A stretch of 64,000 bases of DNA from the NCBI GenBank assembly GCA_963931925.1, contig OZ007581.1, positions 16,672,450 through 16,736,449 on the forward strand, written 5' to 3'. Each line of letters starts with the position of its first letter. Position 1 is the stretch's first letter. Under the pieces are notes generated by a model. The model saw only the letters and a list, made by a program, of their open reading frames with translations, did no database searches and was not told the origin of the DNA. Position numbers and translations under genes: made by a program. Shown piece by piece: positions 10,514 through 21,200 of this stretch. Source of the stretch: Onchidella celtica (taxonomy: Eukaryota; Mollusca; Gastropoda; Systellommatophora; Onchidiidae).

Positions 10514-12002
10514 ATGTTGCACCATCGTTGTTATTACCTACTTTCTTCCATCGACGGATTATTTTCAGTGGGATTTCAATATAATTACATGTACAGTGGA
10601 ACTTGGTTATAACGAGATGCAGTGTTCAAAAAAAAAATGTTCCGTTATACCCAAGGTCTCGCTATTCGAGTAAAAAGGCCCACAAAGGGCAAATAACAAG
10701 ACAAGGGGTAAACCGACTTTTTTTTTTTAATTAACGTGATCTCCTACCTTGTTAAAGTTATGAAATATGGTACTGAGCTAAATGCGATGAGCATTTATAT
10801 AATTATATAGTAAAAAGTGTGCTGCATCATATGACATTTCAAAGTTATTATTATTAGATTATAATATATAACGCAAGACAGTAAACAGCTCTTTTGTAGG
10901 AACTACATACATTTCATGCAGTTTCGAGAAGGAAGTTTTATCAATTCTTTTCAACACTGCCGAAAAATACATCTTCCTGTAGACAGCACTGAGATTTGAG
11001 ACCTTGCAAAATTTGGGCCCAGTGGGTCCAAAGGGCAAAAATCTTGGTCCCCGAATCCTGAGGGGGATTTTATTAATCAAACTACGTGTAATAATTTTTC
11101 TATGTAATAAAGCTATGAAGCCTCACAGTGAACAGCAGTATAAACAAAATTTGCTTTCCACTACTCTTTTGAACAATTTCCTTTCTAATGCAAACATTGC
11201 AAATTAGAGGATAATTAATCTTCACGTGAAGAACCCTTAACTGATCTAAGTTTTACGAAACGAATGAATGTCATTCACTCTTTACTCACTACACTTACTG
11301 CCCTGCGCATATGCTGCTGCAAACTTTTCTTTTCTCCGCTACGCTCTGCCCCCTCCCCCCCCCCCCCCTTTTATTTCCTTCCACACCTTTAAAATAAAAA
11401 TGTTGCTTATTAGGTAGTAGGGATGAGCTAAGGTGGACTTTTTACTATCTATAGTGAGATGAGCTTGGAAAGCTGATCGGTCGGTTGGTTCAGAGACTGG
11501 AAGATACTCTTGTGAGTCTTGGCTGGTATAGAAAACTAGGCAGTATTTATTTTTCATGAAACAAAATAGAGAAATTTCAAATAATGGATTTCTTTTTTTT
11601 ATTTTTTTTATTGTGCCTTCCATCAATACTGCTAACTTTTCAACTCCAATGTTTCGATATCTTTAAATCAATTAAAGTGATACTTTGTCGTGAAGGAGTT
11701 TCATCCACAGTTCTTGAAAAGCAGACCTGGTATAATTTAACCAGGGTTAAAATAAAAGCAAAGGAACAAGTTTGGTCGAAGGTGTGATTAGATTTATGTG
11801 TAATTAATATTTTCAGGTGAGTTCATTCAAGAAAGATTTGGAGGAAGTCTTCAACATCCCAGCCAGCAGTATAAAGATCTACTGGCATCACGATTTTAAT
11901 CATGGGGCTGAAATGCCCAACAGTGGAACTCTGGAGAGTTTGTGTGTGAAGGGCGGAAACATATTAAAGATTAGAGATGGCAGAAAAACATACTGTCATT
12001 GA
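3331..12002 (+). CDS. UBL gene A: small ubiquitin-like-fold protein, four exons
   Basis: I infer exons 3331-3367, 3878-3925, 9814-9905 and 11817-12002. Introns begin GTAAGT, GTTAGT and GTAAGT and end in AG. Phases run 1, 1, 0 and the joined frame gives about 120 aa. Exons 3 and 4 form one UBL-like fold: strand (TLKILHELPSG), strand (REMTVDP), helix (FKKDLEEVFNIP), strand (IKIYWH), then TLESLCVKGGNILKIRDG, which resembles the closing turn of UBL domains. There is no C-terminal Gly-Gly, so conjugation like ubiquitin is unlikely. The first 28 residues are acidic and not recognised. Intron 2 holds two LINE fragments and the 3.1-kb LTR-like block. I cannot name the gene; the model rests on three-way comparison, not on transcripts. 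Confidence 0.65.
3878..3925 (+). CDS. UBL gene A exon 2
   Basis: A polypyrimidine tract and TACAG precede TTTCTCAGGAGCC. The 48-nt exon reads VSQEPNDGCQVLWTRN in the frame set by exon 1 and ends at GTTAGT. The copies in B (29044-29064, 21 nt) and C (55299-55337, 39 nt) differ in length by multiples of three. Confidence 0.5.
4061..4935 (-). mobile_element. 5'-truncated Rex1/CR1-like LINE fragment in intron 2 of gene A
   Basis: The minus-strand frame 4939-4610 reads as the RT thumb region of a Rex1/Babar-like (CR1 superfamily) LINE: LQLNVKKTKELVFD, AKYLGITIDSFLNWHAHV, RMYFLRKLRFL, FYTMAIQSVLMYG. Frame pieces down to about 4330 continue the family's C-terminus. The 3' end carries a TACAAGGACGAATAAAATT-type word and TTATC repeats, which appear here as ATAAG units at 4061-4084. 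Upstream RT and endonuclease are missing. Units B and C have no insertion at this place: B runs straight from TATCCTTTACATCC into TTTCAGTGCTAG. Confidence 0.75.
4160..4235. repeat. CG/CA/TA simple repeat
   Basis: Alternating GCGCGC, ACACAC and TATATA stretches lie inside the 3' untranslated part of the LINE fragment at 4061-4935. It is a purine-pyrimidine alternating microsatellite with no coding content. Confidence 0.8.
4936..5458 (-). mobile_element. Second truncated LINE fragment, abutting the first
   Basis: Minus-strand frame from about 5456 to 4956 gives a LINE C-terminal region: LRIFNSNVKSVLLYGCETW, CLRKLLKIRWTDKVSN, RRWRWIGHTLRRPG, GRPRGTWRR. The stop follows GGLYPDPG, and the 3' tail is TGAATGAATGAATG. 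The frame continues 5' to 5702, but that part is intron sequence shared with units B and C, so it is accidental. The element is either inserted in the Rex1-like fragment or joined to it. The junction with gene intron lies near 5460-5468. Confidence 0.75.
5460..6485. other. Intron 2 remnant and unassigned sequence, no gene seen
   Basis: 5468-5640 is the normal intron 2 sequence (compare 29210-29350 and 55485-55600). 5640-6485 has no counterpart in B or C. It includes a TA-rich run near 5762-5795 and no convincing coding frame or repeat ends. Confidence 0.5.
6490..9604 (-). mobile_element. LTR-like 3.1-kb block with TATG flanks, possibly a long solo LTR
   Basis: Absent from units B and C. It begins TGTAACACAGG and ends CCCCATTACA (TG...CA) and is flanked by TATG at 6486-6489 and 9605-9608. 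The start word is repeated about 75 bp in (near 6566). On the minus strand an AATAAA-type signal lies near 6660-6670. The block is AT-rich and has no coding frame worth reporting. A 3-kb LTR is unusually long, and four matching bases could be chance, so alternatives are a non-autonomous LTR element or several insertions. If it is an LTR it reads as a non-coding fossil. Confidence 0.35.
9814..9905 (+). CDS. UBL gene A exon 3 (first half of UBL fold)
   Basis: TTTCAG precedes AGGCAAAGACTTTC and the exon ends TCT before GTAAGT. With the base carried from exon 2 it reads E-AKTFITLKILHELPSG followed by SEVEREMTVDPHNS. The copies in B (29585-29682) and C (55778-55869) are strongly similar in sequence and keep the same phases. 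Confidence 0.65.
10020..10345. other. Intron 3 block conserved in all units
   Basis: The segment around GTACCCATAG, CATGGACTCCCATCTCACAC and GGAATGGTCGATTGCAG is shared with 43556-43850 and 60018-60345. Small frames here are not kept between copies, so I treat it as duplicated intron. Confidence 0.6.
10425..10515. repeat. Poly-C and CT microsatellite
   Basis: A C-run followed by mixed CCT/CTCT repeats. The matching site in unit C has grown to the 190-bp CT tract at 60436-60625. Confidence 0.8.
10594..10760. mobile_element. Left end of a pogo-like TIR element, truncated
   Basis: CAGTGGAACTTGGTTATAACG after a TA dinucleotide matches the left end of the element at 60723-61647. In unit A only about 165 bp remain before intron sequence resumes near AAATATGGTACT. 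TA target sites and CAGTGGAAC ends fit pogo/Tc1-type elements. Confidence 0.5.
11345..11371. repeat. Poly-C tract
   Basis: A C-homopolymer in intron 3 near exon 4. The same site in unit B (about 44570-44582) is also a C-run. A second C-rich tract lies at 12229-12256, downstream of the stop codon, and matches 45439-45456 and 62326-62352. Confidence 0.7.
11817..12002 (+). CDS. UBL gene A exon 4 (second half of UBL fold and stop)
   Basis: TATTTTCAG precedes GTGAGTTCATTC and the exon reads VSSFKKDLEEVFNIPASS to the stop after KTYCH. Helix, strand and a closing SGTLESLCVKGGNILK segment complete the UBL-like fold begun in exon 3. The paralogue in B is 45020-45205, of identical length. The exon begins with GTGAGT, itself a consensus donor placed directly after the acceptor. 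There is no Gly-Gly tail. Confidence 0.75.
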   Translation: MSSFKKDLEEVFNIPASSIKIYWHHDFNHGAEMPNSGTLESLCVKGGNILKIRDGRKTYCH

Positions 12003-12105
12003 TATGTTATATAATCAAAAGGTAAACTACCAGTTCATTTTTCTGATGTAGATTTTTTTGTTGTTGCTGTTTTTGACTTGGATCTGTGGTAAGTCAGGTG
12101 TAAGA

Positions 12106-12111
12106 AATAAA
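12106..12111 (+). terminator. Polyadenylation signal of UBL gene A
   Basis: AATAAA lies 104 bases after the stop codon and is kept at the same distance in unit B (45309-45314). Confidence 0.55.
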
Positions 12112-12480
12112 CTACTTAATTCTAAAATTATAAATCTGATAATTATTGTTATTGTTCTTTTTAATTGAAATGAGTTAAATTTTATTCTGTATATGTGTAA
12201 AAATATCTTTCTCTGGAACACAATGGAAGTCCCCCCCCCCGCACCCCCCCCCCCCCAATTTATTCTAATCAAACCTTTCCCTCTTTCTGTCATTTAATCA
12301 GATTTTTCTCCCTTCTGTAAAATTAATCTTCCTAAGCCTGTGTGAGTTGTGCCATAGATCATCAATTTTCCTTTGAAGATTTCAATTTTACATTACATGT
12401 ATTGATGTCAAATACATTCATTCGGTATCAATGCTGAAAAGTGCTTGGGGTGAAAAATACAATAACCTAGCTGGATACCT
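12112..12480. other. 3' flank of UBL gene A, conserved in unit B
   Basis: It aligns with 45315-45695. A frame on the minus strand around 12027-12293 is not kept in unit B. No gene is seen. Confidence 0.6.
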
Positions 12481-12482
12481 GA

Positions 12483-12625
12483 GTCAAAAATCGCTAAAAA
12501 GAAAAAGTTGTATGTATACATGTAGCCAAGCCTCGCATTAGAAATGATACCCAAACGATACAATGAAATGTAAACTTAAAAAAAGGGAAGACAGAAGGGG
12601 AAAAAAAAGAAAAAAGAAAAATATA
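12483..12625. repeat. Remnant of one foldback-repeat arm
   Basis: TCAAAAATCGCTAAAAAG through ACGATACAATGAAATG matches the left arm of the inverted repeat at 45697-46114. The partner arm is absent here. Confidence 0.6.
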
Positions 12626-12827
12626 TCAAAGTGAAAGTTAAAGTACTTAAAGAACAGAAAAGAACATTATAGCACAAGGAGGTATGCGACCAGTGGTTGT
12701 ATTGTGCTGTGTTGTTCTTCTTTCCTGTTATTTTAATCAATCCTTAGTACATTGTATGTCCTGCCTTCTAGCTTGATTGAAATAGTGAAACTGATTTTTA
12801 AAAAAGGTCATCCTCAGTCCAGTAAAT

Positions 12828-13290
12828 TGTACTTCATCTATTATTATAAAAGTGAACTTTGGAGGCTTTGTTAGCCTACTCCTTCGTTAATAATTAGCCC
12901 ACCCGCTTCAAATTTTACAGACGTCGACAATATCTACATACCCAGGTTTTCCTCACATAAAACATACGAAAACTCCTGTCCCCGAATTTATCAAAATAGA
13001 TTTTTTCGGTCATTCGCCATTTTGAGTGAGCCGGAAGAATGATACCATTGTCAATGAACCGGAAGGGCGATCTGATTTTCAAAACGAGCACGGTTTGACG
13101 CGCCAACTGTGTGAAATTGTGGTGTAACAGTAAGTTCTATTTGTCACAGCATGGAATCCAAATGCCGTTTTAATGTAGCCTAGATCTAGATAATTATACG
13201 GTTGCGCTTAGGACATGGAAAATTTGCAAGATCTATCTTGCGCGGGTCGACGAGTTAAATATATGACACTTATGCGTTTTTAGTTGTTGG
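12828..13290. other. Unit A-specific insertion of about 460 bp
   Basis: Unit B reads directly from GCCCAGTAAATTC to TTTTTAATCCAATGGCC (about 49020). In unit A the intervening 460 bp contain CCCACCCGCTTCAAATTTTAC and GACGCGCCAACTG. No terminal repeats, target duplication or convincing frame is seen, so the type of insertion is unknown. Confidence 0.5.
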
Positions 13291-13294
13291 TTTT

Positions 13295-15860
13295 TTTCTA
13301 ATCCTATGACCAAAACAACTCAGTATTTTAGGCTTAACTTTTATCTGTGGTATATGTATAAATTGTATGCATACATATATTATATATTTATATACTGTGG
13401 GATGAAGAAAGAGCCCATTTACCGAGGGCCGCATGGTAAACTGTTGTAATGAAATGGGGAAAAAAATATATTTCTCATGTTTGTAGCCCTTGAGACTAAT
13501 GACAGCCTGCATAATTATTGTGCTAACAGTTGCGGGTTTAATTCTGAAAATGAAGGGCTAAAGTTAAAGAAAGTTTTTTTTTTCTTGTTTTATTTTTTTA
13601 AATACCATTACTCTTATGTCTTACAAAAAAAGTTATTCAGGTTTTTCCTTCTCCTGAAAAATGTGTAAAATCTGAGATATGACAGTTTACTATGCAGCCC
13701 TGGATATTATCTATCTCAATTTGTTTGTAATTTTGATATTGTTTTGTGTACTGGTAGAGCTATATGCAAAGAGTTTATTTATATTATTTGTATGTATCTT
13801 GACACACGATTTATTTTGGGTTAAATTTTAAGAACTTGGAGTGCTTGATCTTTTTCTTTGTTCACTGAATTTTGAAGCTCAAACAAATTTTAAAAAATAC
13901 ATCTACAAAAAGGACTTATGTGAAAAAAAAAAATCTAAATAAAAAGATATAAGTCACATTTTGTTTTTTGTTCACTTTCATTTTTATTATTGCTGGATAT
14001 TGCACACATGAAATAAATACGTTCATACATCAGTGACATCAAAAATTCAAAATACATCATGTACACTATTTAGTACCTGTCAATTCGCTTACAGAAAAAT
14101 TCACAATACACGATGCATTGGGAAACGAACGAACTCTATTGGACCATACACTGATGTATCAGTGTTGTGAGGGTCCCCCAAAAGCACTCCTCTGATAACT
14201 TATCACTGTCTTTAAATACATGCTGCACACTTATTTAGTTAAAATGTAAATGTTAATAAACATAATGTTATGACAGAATAACTTCAGGCCTGCCCTGCAT
14301 GTTCTGATTGTGTATCTTCCACAGCAATAAGCTGTTAACCCTCTTGCGCCCAGTGTATCATATTTGAAATAGCTCACCTCGAGGCAAAATGCTCCATCTT
14401 TTGATAAACTTACTCTTCCAATTTTATTGTCAAGTAATATTTTCAATTATCAATACCTGTATGTATTTTTTTACAATAATCGGACAAGTAACTTCAGCAT
14501 ATTTTTCAGAAGTTCTGGAATTGGACATTTTTGTGTGGGCACTACAGGGTTAATCATTGCATCATAACAAATGTACCACTGTGGAATGAAGTAAATTAAA
14601 TACAATATGTAAGTCAATGGTTCACTAATAGCTAGAAGAAATGAATAATGGTCCAGAAGGGGAATTGATTGTGGTATGGAAATTGTTTTAACTACGTGAA
14701 CTTCAGTATTGGAATTTACTCGCGGGCTGTTGCCAGGGAACCACAGTTTGATTACAAAGCAGAAGAGAGAAAACAATGAGCTGTATTCGCTGTTCAACTC
14801 AGGCTTATTATGTAACATACCAACCCCCACCCCACCCCACCCCTCACAACAGCCTTCAATGAATTATCAAAGCAAGTCTAAAACATGCGCCTATCTCCAC
14901 ACTCAAGACAGAAATTATCAACTCATAAAAATACACCAATGCAAGCTGCAGTTTCATTATTTACCAATACATTATCCCAGTCCACTGGATAAAAAAATAA
15001 TACACATTACTGACCGACATTAGAAATATTACAACTGTGATTACTGCATAATACATGTACATAAACATTTTACACCTCCAAATTGCACGTTCATTTATAC
15101 AAAATACATATAAACATCAAATCTTTGTTTTGATTTTAATAGGTTGATTGGTATACAGTTGCATTTTCCTGTATATTCCTGTCATTTGAGATACACGAAG
15201 TGACTTGATCTGGTTCATTCCACTAGCTATCTGAAGTCCGAAGTGGAATCACATCAGCAAGTTATATTTGTGAACCTTCTTTTGCCCAGACACAGATGCC
15301 TTTTCAACAAACAAAAAAAACCAACAAAAAACGAAAACAAAGGAACATAAAATGCCTGCTTTTTAATTATAGTGATATACAGTTTGTATTACAATATTTA
15401 GTTTTATGTTGTTTTTTTTCTGTAAACTTACATTGTTAGATTATATGGGGTGATTTAAAAAAACAACAAACTGCCCCAACATTGACACCAAATATCTCGC
15501 AATTCTTTTGATGAATCCGTGAGAAATTTTGGTAGAGTTATGCCCATTATATGTGTAATGCTATGTTAAAATTTCATCAAGATGTAATTATTCCTTTTAA
15601 AATACTTTAGATTAAGTGAGTGTCTGTCAAAAATTAATAAAACAAGCCAGCTGATCAAGAACGATGAAGATTTTAACGCAAATTCAGCTATCCAGCGCAC
15701 AACAGTTGAATATTTTTTCTCCAATTTTTTTTATCAAATCATCCGATATAATAAGAATTATATAAAAAATGTCTCTTAGACCATGATTACATAGGACGGC
15801 ACGAGATGCGCATGATAAAAAAGTGGTAACAATGGTTACAGTATTGATGGGTAGAAGTAA
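13295..15860. other. Non-coding 3' part of unit A, paralogous to 49020-51420
   Basis: The alignment with unit B is nearly continuous, including TATCTGTGGTATAT, GAGCCCATTTACC and TTAACCCTCT. Frames such as 14231-14446, 14471-14830 and 14709-15023 are not kept in length between copies. Unit B has an extra copy of the GGACCATACACTG...GAGGGTCCC motif at about 50000-50085. Homology ends near 15860 and 51420. Confidence 0.6.
15447..15744. mobile_element. Candidate MITE
   Basis: About 298 bp missing from unit B. The left end GGGGTGATTTAAAAAAA and the right end TTTTTTTTATCAAATCATCC are imperfect inverted repeats. Flanks are TA-rich, but no clear target duplication can be fixed. There is no coding frame. 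Confidence 0.4.
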
Positions 15861-16784
15861 TGTGTTGTGTCTAACGCAGTTCAGCCAAAAAATGGAGATG
15901 GAGCCTTATCATTCTAAAAGGACGAAATATGAATAGATCTGTGACTTGAGCGTTCTTCTAAATCAAGCCAGATACGCCAACGCCAATAAGCAGAAGTCAA
16001 ACAAAAGTACTGCAATATGAAAAGTCAGGTGAGTGAGCATGCACATTATGAGCTGTCATTAAAGTTCATGAGAGACGCGCAGTCAGCAACTCCTTCAGGT
16101 TCAGCTGATATGGATAAAGGAATGATAGATAATTGTGAGTACCTAGGGCAATTTGTCCGCTGATAAATCGTGACTTATTATTTTGTGCAACAGATTTGAG
16201 ACAGAAAGAGAAAGTTTGTGTCAAACGTAATAACCAAAATAAGTTGTGAAAAAAGTCGCAACTAAGTCTGAAGAACATATCGTAAAGAGTGAATAACTGG
16301 TCTCACCTTAACCTTGCTACTGTCATAAGAGAGTTTTTTTGTTGTTTTGTTTTTTTCATTCCCTAGGTATCAGAGCCAATTAAATCAGCTTTCCAGAAAG
16401 GTATAATCTGTTGGGGTTTCTAAATCAAAAACATCCTCAATTCTAAATATGTAAGTGAAGACTGGCAGTTCCAACACCCCTGGAAGGATTTAGTAACTCC
16501 TTTCTGACAGTAGGGTTAAACAGGATGTTCGTCTCTCCCACTTAAGCGGACAACAAAAAAGGGGGTTAACAATATAATATTATACTTTTTAAAGAAATGT
16601 TCACTGATCAGAGTTGTCGAAACTGCTTTCTTTTCCCTCTAGGGACCAATAAAAAAGTATTTTTTGATAAGGAAACATGCAAATTAATGTGTTCCGCAGG
16701 TTAAATTATTAGAAACAAAATTCACCGGGTATTACACCCATGTCTCCAATATAATGGGCGGACTAAAGGTGCCAGAAAGTATGT
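15861..16784. other. Spacer, no gene seen
   Basis: After unit A homology ends I see no exon-like conservation or repeat ends here. A 70-codon minus-strand frame at 16066-16278 has no recognisable content. Confidence 0.5.
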
Positions 16785-17231
16785 CAGGGGTGGCCAAACT
16801 GAGGCTCGCGAGCCACATGCTGCTCTTTGACCATCAATATGTGGCTCCTGGAAATATGTTGGCTGAGTTCATTTTTCATCACAGTTAATACATGTATAAT
16901 ATTTTTAATATTTCTTTTTCTGAGCTGTTCCCGTAATTCATACCCGTATTTATTACGTTCAGAATAGTTACAACAGTCATCAGTCAAGATTTTGAAAACA
17001 TTTATCATACATAATATGTGTACTTTGTGATTACTGAAACTAGTGCAAATTAACGGTTACAAAACTGCACACATGAGTCAATATTGTTGCTTACATGTAT
17101 TTCTTAATAACATTATGTATACTCTTTGCAACAATAAAAACGTGTGTGATTTGGGGATATCTTGTGGCTCTCGAATATCTGAAGTTTATCGTGTATATGG
17201 CTCTTACGTTAAGCAAGTTTGACCGTCCCTG
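16785..17231. mobile_element. Non-autonomous hAT-like element
   Basis: The left end CAGGGGTGGCCAAACTGAGG and the right end CAAGTTTGACCGTCCCTG form imperfect inverted repeats. The inner GGCTCGCGAGCCACATG and GCTCTTTG words recall the ends of many animal hAT elements. Flanking bases AAGTATGT and ATACATGT agree at 6 of 8, consistent with a decayed 8-bp duplication. No transposase frame is present; it is 447 bp long. Confidence 0.6.
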
Positions 17232-18118
17232 ATACATGTTCATGTCCTGGTGCATTCTAAAGTATGTACGTGCAACGATACGTCACTCAGCTGTTGTAAC
17301 TGTAAGTCTATGATCACCAAATATAATGAAAAACAAGAGAACACCACCCCTTCTCTCATGACTTCCAAAGGGTTAAGTTTACTAAGACTGAATGGCCGAG
17401 GTCATAGTTGTGTACTAGAGATTTCAAATCAAATGTGAAGGACGGCGGTACTGTAAGTGACCACAAAATGTGGTGACGACACCAGTTTAGAGAAACAATT
17501 TTTGCGTCCGAACCGAGGTGCTTTTTTTTTTTTAAATCTTTTTTAATCTCCTTACCAAAGGTTGAAAAATTGTAATGTAGCACTGAGCAGGAGATAAACT
17601 ATAGGTTATCTTTACCTTGACACAGTTATAAAGTTATTCAGACGCATTATTTCAAATAGTGGTGGCAAACTTGTTGGAGCCAAGCGGGCCTTTGTTTTTC
17701 CTGTTAAGCCGTGTTTTCATGCCTACGGAAAGGGAAGTGGCAACGGAAACGTTAAATATCCATCAAGAACAGTAGTAAAAAAAAAAAAATGTGTCCATGG
17801 CTTTTTCCTACCCATGACAACATTCTTTCTATATCACTATTTCAGGGCTTTTTGACGTTTCCATTTTTTGCTTTTTATTTGTCAGGTAATCGAGGCCAAG
17901 CATAGAAAAGAAAATGCGATCTCGCCTTTTACCCCATGCTGTGTTAGGCTTGCTTTAAGATGTTATTTTCATTTTTTTTTTTTTTTTTATCCAACCCTTT
18001 ATCAATATAGCTCTTTCGAAAATTTTAGTTTGGTTTTTCAAGTGCAGAGCTAAGAAGTATAGAACTGTTGTGGAGCCAGTCTGGCAAAGACGAACGCCGC
18101 AGGTCTTAGACCAACTTC
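17232..18118. other. Spacer, no gene seen
   Basis: AT-rich sequence with A- and T-runs. Small frames (17250-17438, 17356-17583, 17868-18053) show no family features. Confidence 0.5.
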
Positions 18119-18120
18119 TA

Positions 18121-18250
18121 ATATGTGGCTCCTGGAAATATGTTGGCTGAGTTCTTTTTCATCACAGTTAATACATGTATAATATTTTTAATATTTCTTT
18201 TTCTGAGCTGTTCCCGTAATTCATACCCGTATTTATTACGTTCAGAATAG
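18121..18250. repeat. Partial second copy of the hAT-like element body
   Basis: ATATGTGGCTCCTGGAAATA through TTATTACGTTCAGAATAG repeats 16837-16967 almost exactly, without the terminal repeats. It is a fragment, either from internal duplication or from a second insertion. Confidence 0.75.
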
Positions 18251-21200
18251 AGAGTGATTTTGTAAACTATTCAAGCATTTTTAAGCTTGATATTTAGACT
18301 CAGAACGGCCAAATTAGAGGAAGGAAATCGTAGAAATTATTTTTTTTATTTGGTTGCCATGGAAAGGCCGCCATATTGAATTTTGCACCCCGAAAAATGC
18401 GTATTTTCAAAAGCCTAAGGCTTCTGTGTTTTTCAATGAAATCGTTTCAAATTTTATACACATGTACTATGGCCTAATGTGCATACCCGTAAGTATCAGT
18501 TCTCAGTTCTTCAGAATATATAATAGTTGTTTTTTTTCACAAATTTTTGAATGTTGCATTCAGCAAAATTGATATTTTTCACATTTTTCTATCACTCTCA
18601 TATCATTTTCTCAAAAAGTATGTAAGATAAAGAAAAAATGATACTTTGCGTTATTTCACATACATTGAAAAAGATTCATGCCAAATTTCAAGTAAATCTG
18701 TCCATAAATAAAAAAAAAAGCCTTAGGGAAAAATGTTCTCAAAAAGTATATTTCGAGAAAATCGCATCTAAAGTTCTGCAATGATTTTTGGCCAGTTTCT
18801 ATAGATACAATGTGCTCCTCAAAACATTCCTGGTTGATAGGCTTGACTGGCATCTTGGAATAATTAGCCACACGTTCGTATAACATATCCAAAAAAAAAC
18901 TCCCGAAGAGGCGTAATTGTTCGGCAAATCGCACTCACCAATTAATTTGTTATTGTCTATCAGCTTGTTTACAATTATTGAGCGTAACGTAATTTCCCCT
19001 GCCCGACAGCAACCAATGAAAACGCTTCCTACCGCTGGATAACTTCCGCCGACCAATCACAGAGCTCAAAAAACACAAGCACGAGGTCGCGGTCACAGCG
19101 CGACCCCAAAGGTCAGATAAGTGGGTTGGGAAGCCACCGTTATCATAGGACATTAGGAGTGTGTTGGTCTATTTCCAGACAGTAGCAAGGAGAAAACGAA
19201 ACGCAAGAGAGCTGTCATGCGTACTGGCGGTGGGCGACATGTTGAGGAAGGTCTCGATACCCAAGAATTACCTTCTAGGTTACTGTAAAGGCCTCAAAAC
19301 TTCAGGTCAACTTGACTGTTTGGGGGACCAGTTTGGGTGATGTTTTAGGCACCCCCCATGTAGAAAAAGCTTAGCTTACATCAAATATATTGCAGTTTGG
19401 ACCACATGAGCGATAAAATCATAGGCAGAAATAGTTGAGCTTGCCGAAAAGCAAATAATCGCAAATTCGATATTTTGACCCGAATTTTCTATTTCAGGAC
19501 CCGCCCCCCCCCCCCCTTAAAGCACGTACATGTGAGACCGTATATAACACACCTTCAGTTTGTGAGGCTATGGCTTCTGAAAATCATAACAACTTCATCG
19601 AGCCATCTAGGTGTTTAGTGTAAACATGGGCAGATCTGGATTTGTAGAATTATTATCTTACAGAGAGAGTGAAAGAGAGAGAGAGAGATGGGGGAGGGGG
19701 GTGGGTTGGAGGCAGATTTTTCCCCCCAGACAACGCTGGTTGACTCAGCCGTTATTATACTAATCTTGTGTTGTCTTTCCACTGTCGCCTCGGTACATAT
19801 GAGCTCAGCCTATCTTTCTAGTACTGTGAGAGGACACAAAAAGCAAGTAAAACTGTCGACTTTATTGTTGCGCAGACATTACTGAGGTGTCGGGATTTCC
19901 TCAGTCAACAGCCATCTCAGGGTTAACGCAAAAGATGGTTGGATTAACGCAAGTACGTTAAGTTAAAGTTTGGTTTATGAATACCATTTTTTCAATTTCT
20001 TGCGCTAACACCGGTTACCGAATTTTCTTAAGTTTACGCATTGATTAAGAATACGGTCACATGTCACAAGTGAACATTTTTATTTTCGTGGGGCAAATTA
20101 TTTTTCAAGTACCGTTATCTGACTATGTTGTGTTGGCTCAGCTTTGTGGCACGAACTTCAGCACCAACTTACTGATTATGATTGTTGTGGCGTTGATGGC
20201 GTTAATAACGATGATACTGATGGTGTTCATGATGTTATTAATGATGATATTGATGACAACAGTGGTGGTAAAGTCAAAATGTGGTAAATATAAAATGTTG
20301 TGTGTAGGAAAGCGACCCCACAGATTTTTGGTAGCTTTTAATCAATTATAATAGTGATGGCAGTGGTGATGTATTGAGTTTGCTGCTGATGATATTGATA
20401 ATTGAAGAGATGTTCGTGGTTGACATTGATGGAGCTAGTTTTGATGTCGAAGTGTAATTTATTGTATTTCATTAAGTGGCGGTAAGGAACAATGGAACGA
20501 TCCAAACTTTGAAAAATGGTCAACTTTGAATTTTTTGGGTCATTCATCATGTCACATGTATGATTATGTTATCTACTGTTTGTTTCTCGATCTGCGACTC
20601 GTCGTGACGCGAAATGTGACTGGATGTGAAAAGGTCAGAATATTTACTGATTACAAAACAGTCAAGTGGGAAATTTTCAAATATTTTTTATTGCTAATGT
20701 GATTTAGTCACGTCTTTGGGAAAGATAATTTTATGAAATTTGTACTTTTAAATTGTTCTCATCTCTACTATGGTACAGTGCTATTATTATAACATAGTTT
20801 TAATTGCTGGTATTCAGGACTGCAGTCACAAACATTTCAAACATACACGCACACGCCTATCCATCGATATAAATACATAATATACATACAGACTTACCCA
20901 CCGATACACACACAGACTCACACACATACACACCCATACGTGCACGGGCTCCACCCACACAAACGGACCGTAAGGAATTGTAGACTATTTTTACACATAG
21001 ACGACGAATGCGTTTGATTTTTCGCCATCAGTGTTTAGCATCAACACACGTACTGTTCTTTCAGATACTGTTCCTAATATCCTAGTGTCTAGTGTTCTAT
21101 GGCTGTAAATTGTCTCTTGGGGCCAGTTCTCGGTTATTGAACACTTTCGAATGTATCAAAGCTTCATGACAGATATTCGTGGGTTTTTTTTGTTTTTTTT

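Noticed and set aside
14471-15023. Two overlapping frames of about 100-120 codons in the 3' flank of gene A
   Set aside because: The paralogous region 50478-50905 does not keep their lengths or frames, so they are unlikely to be coding.
20061-20351. 96-codon Met/Ile/Leu-rich frame resembling a membrane protein
   Set aside because: It arises from a GAT/ATG-rich low-complexity stretch; no homologous copy and no gene context.
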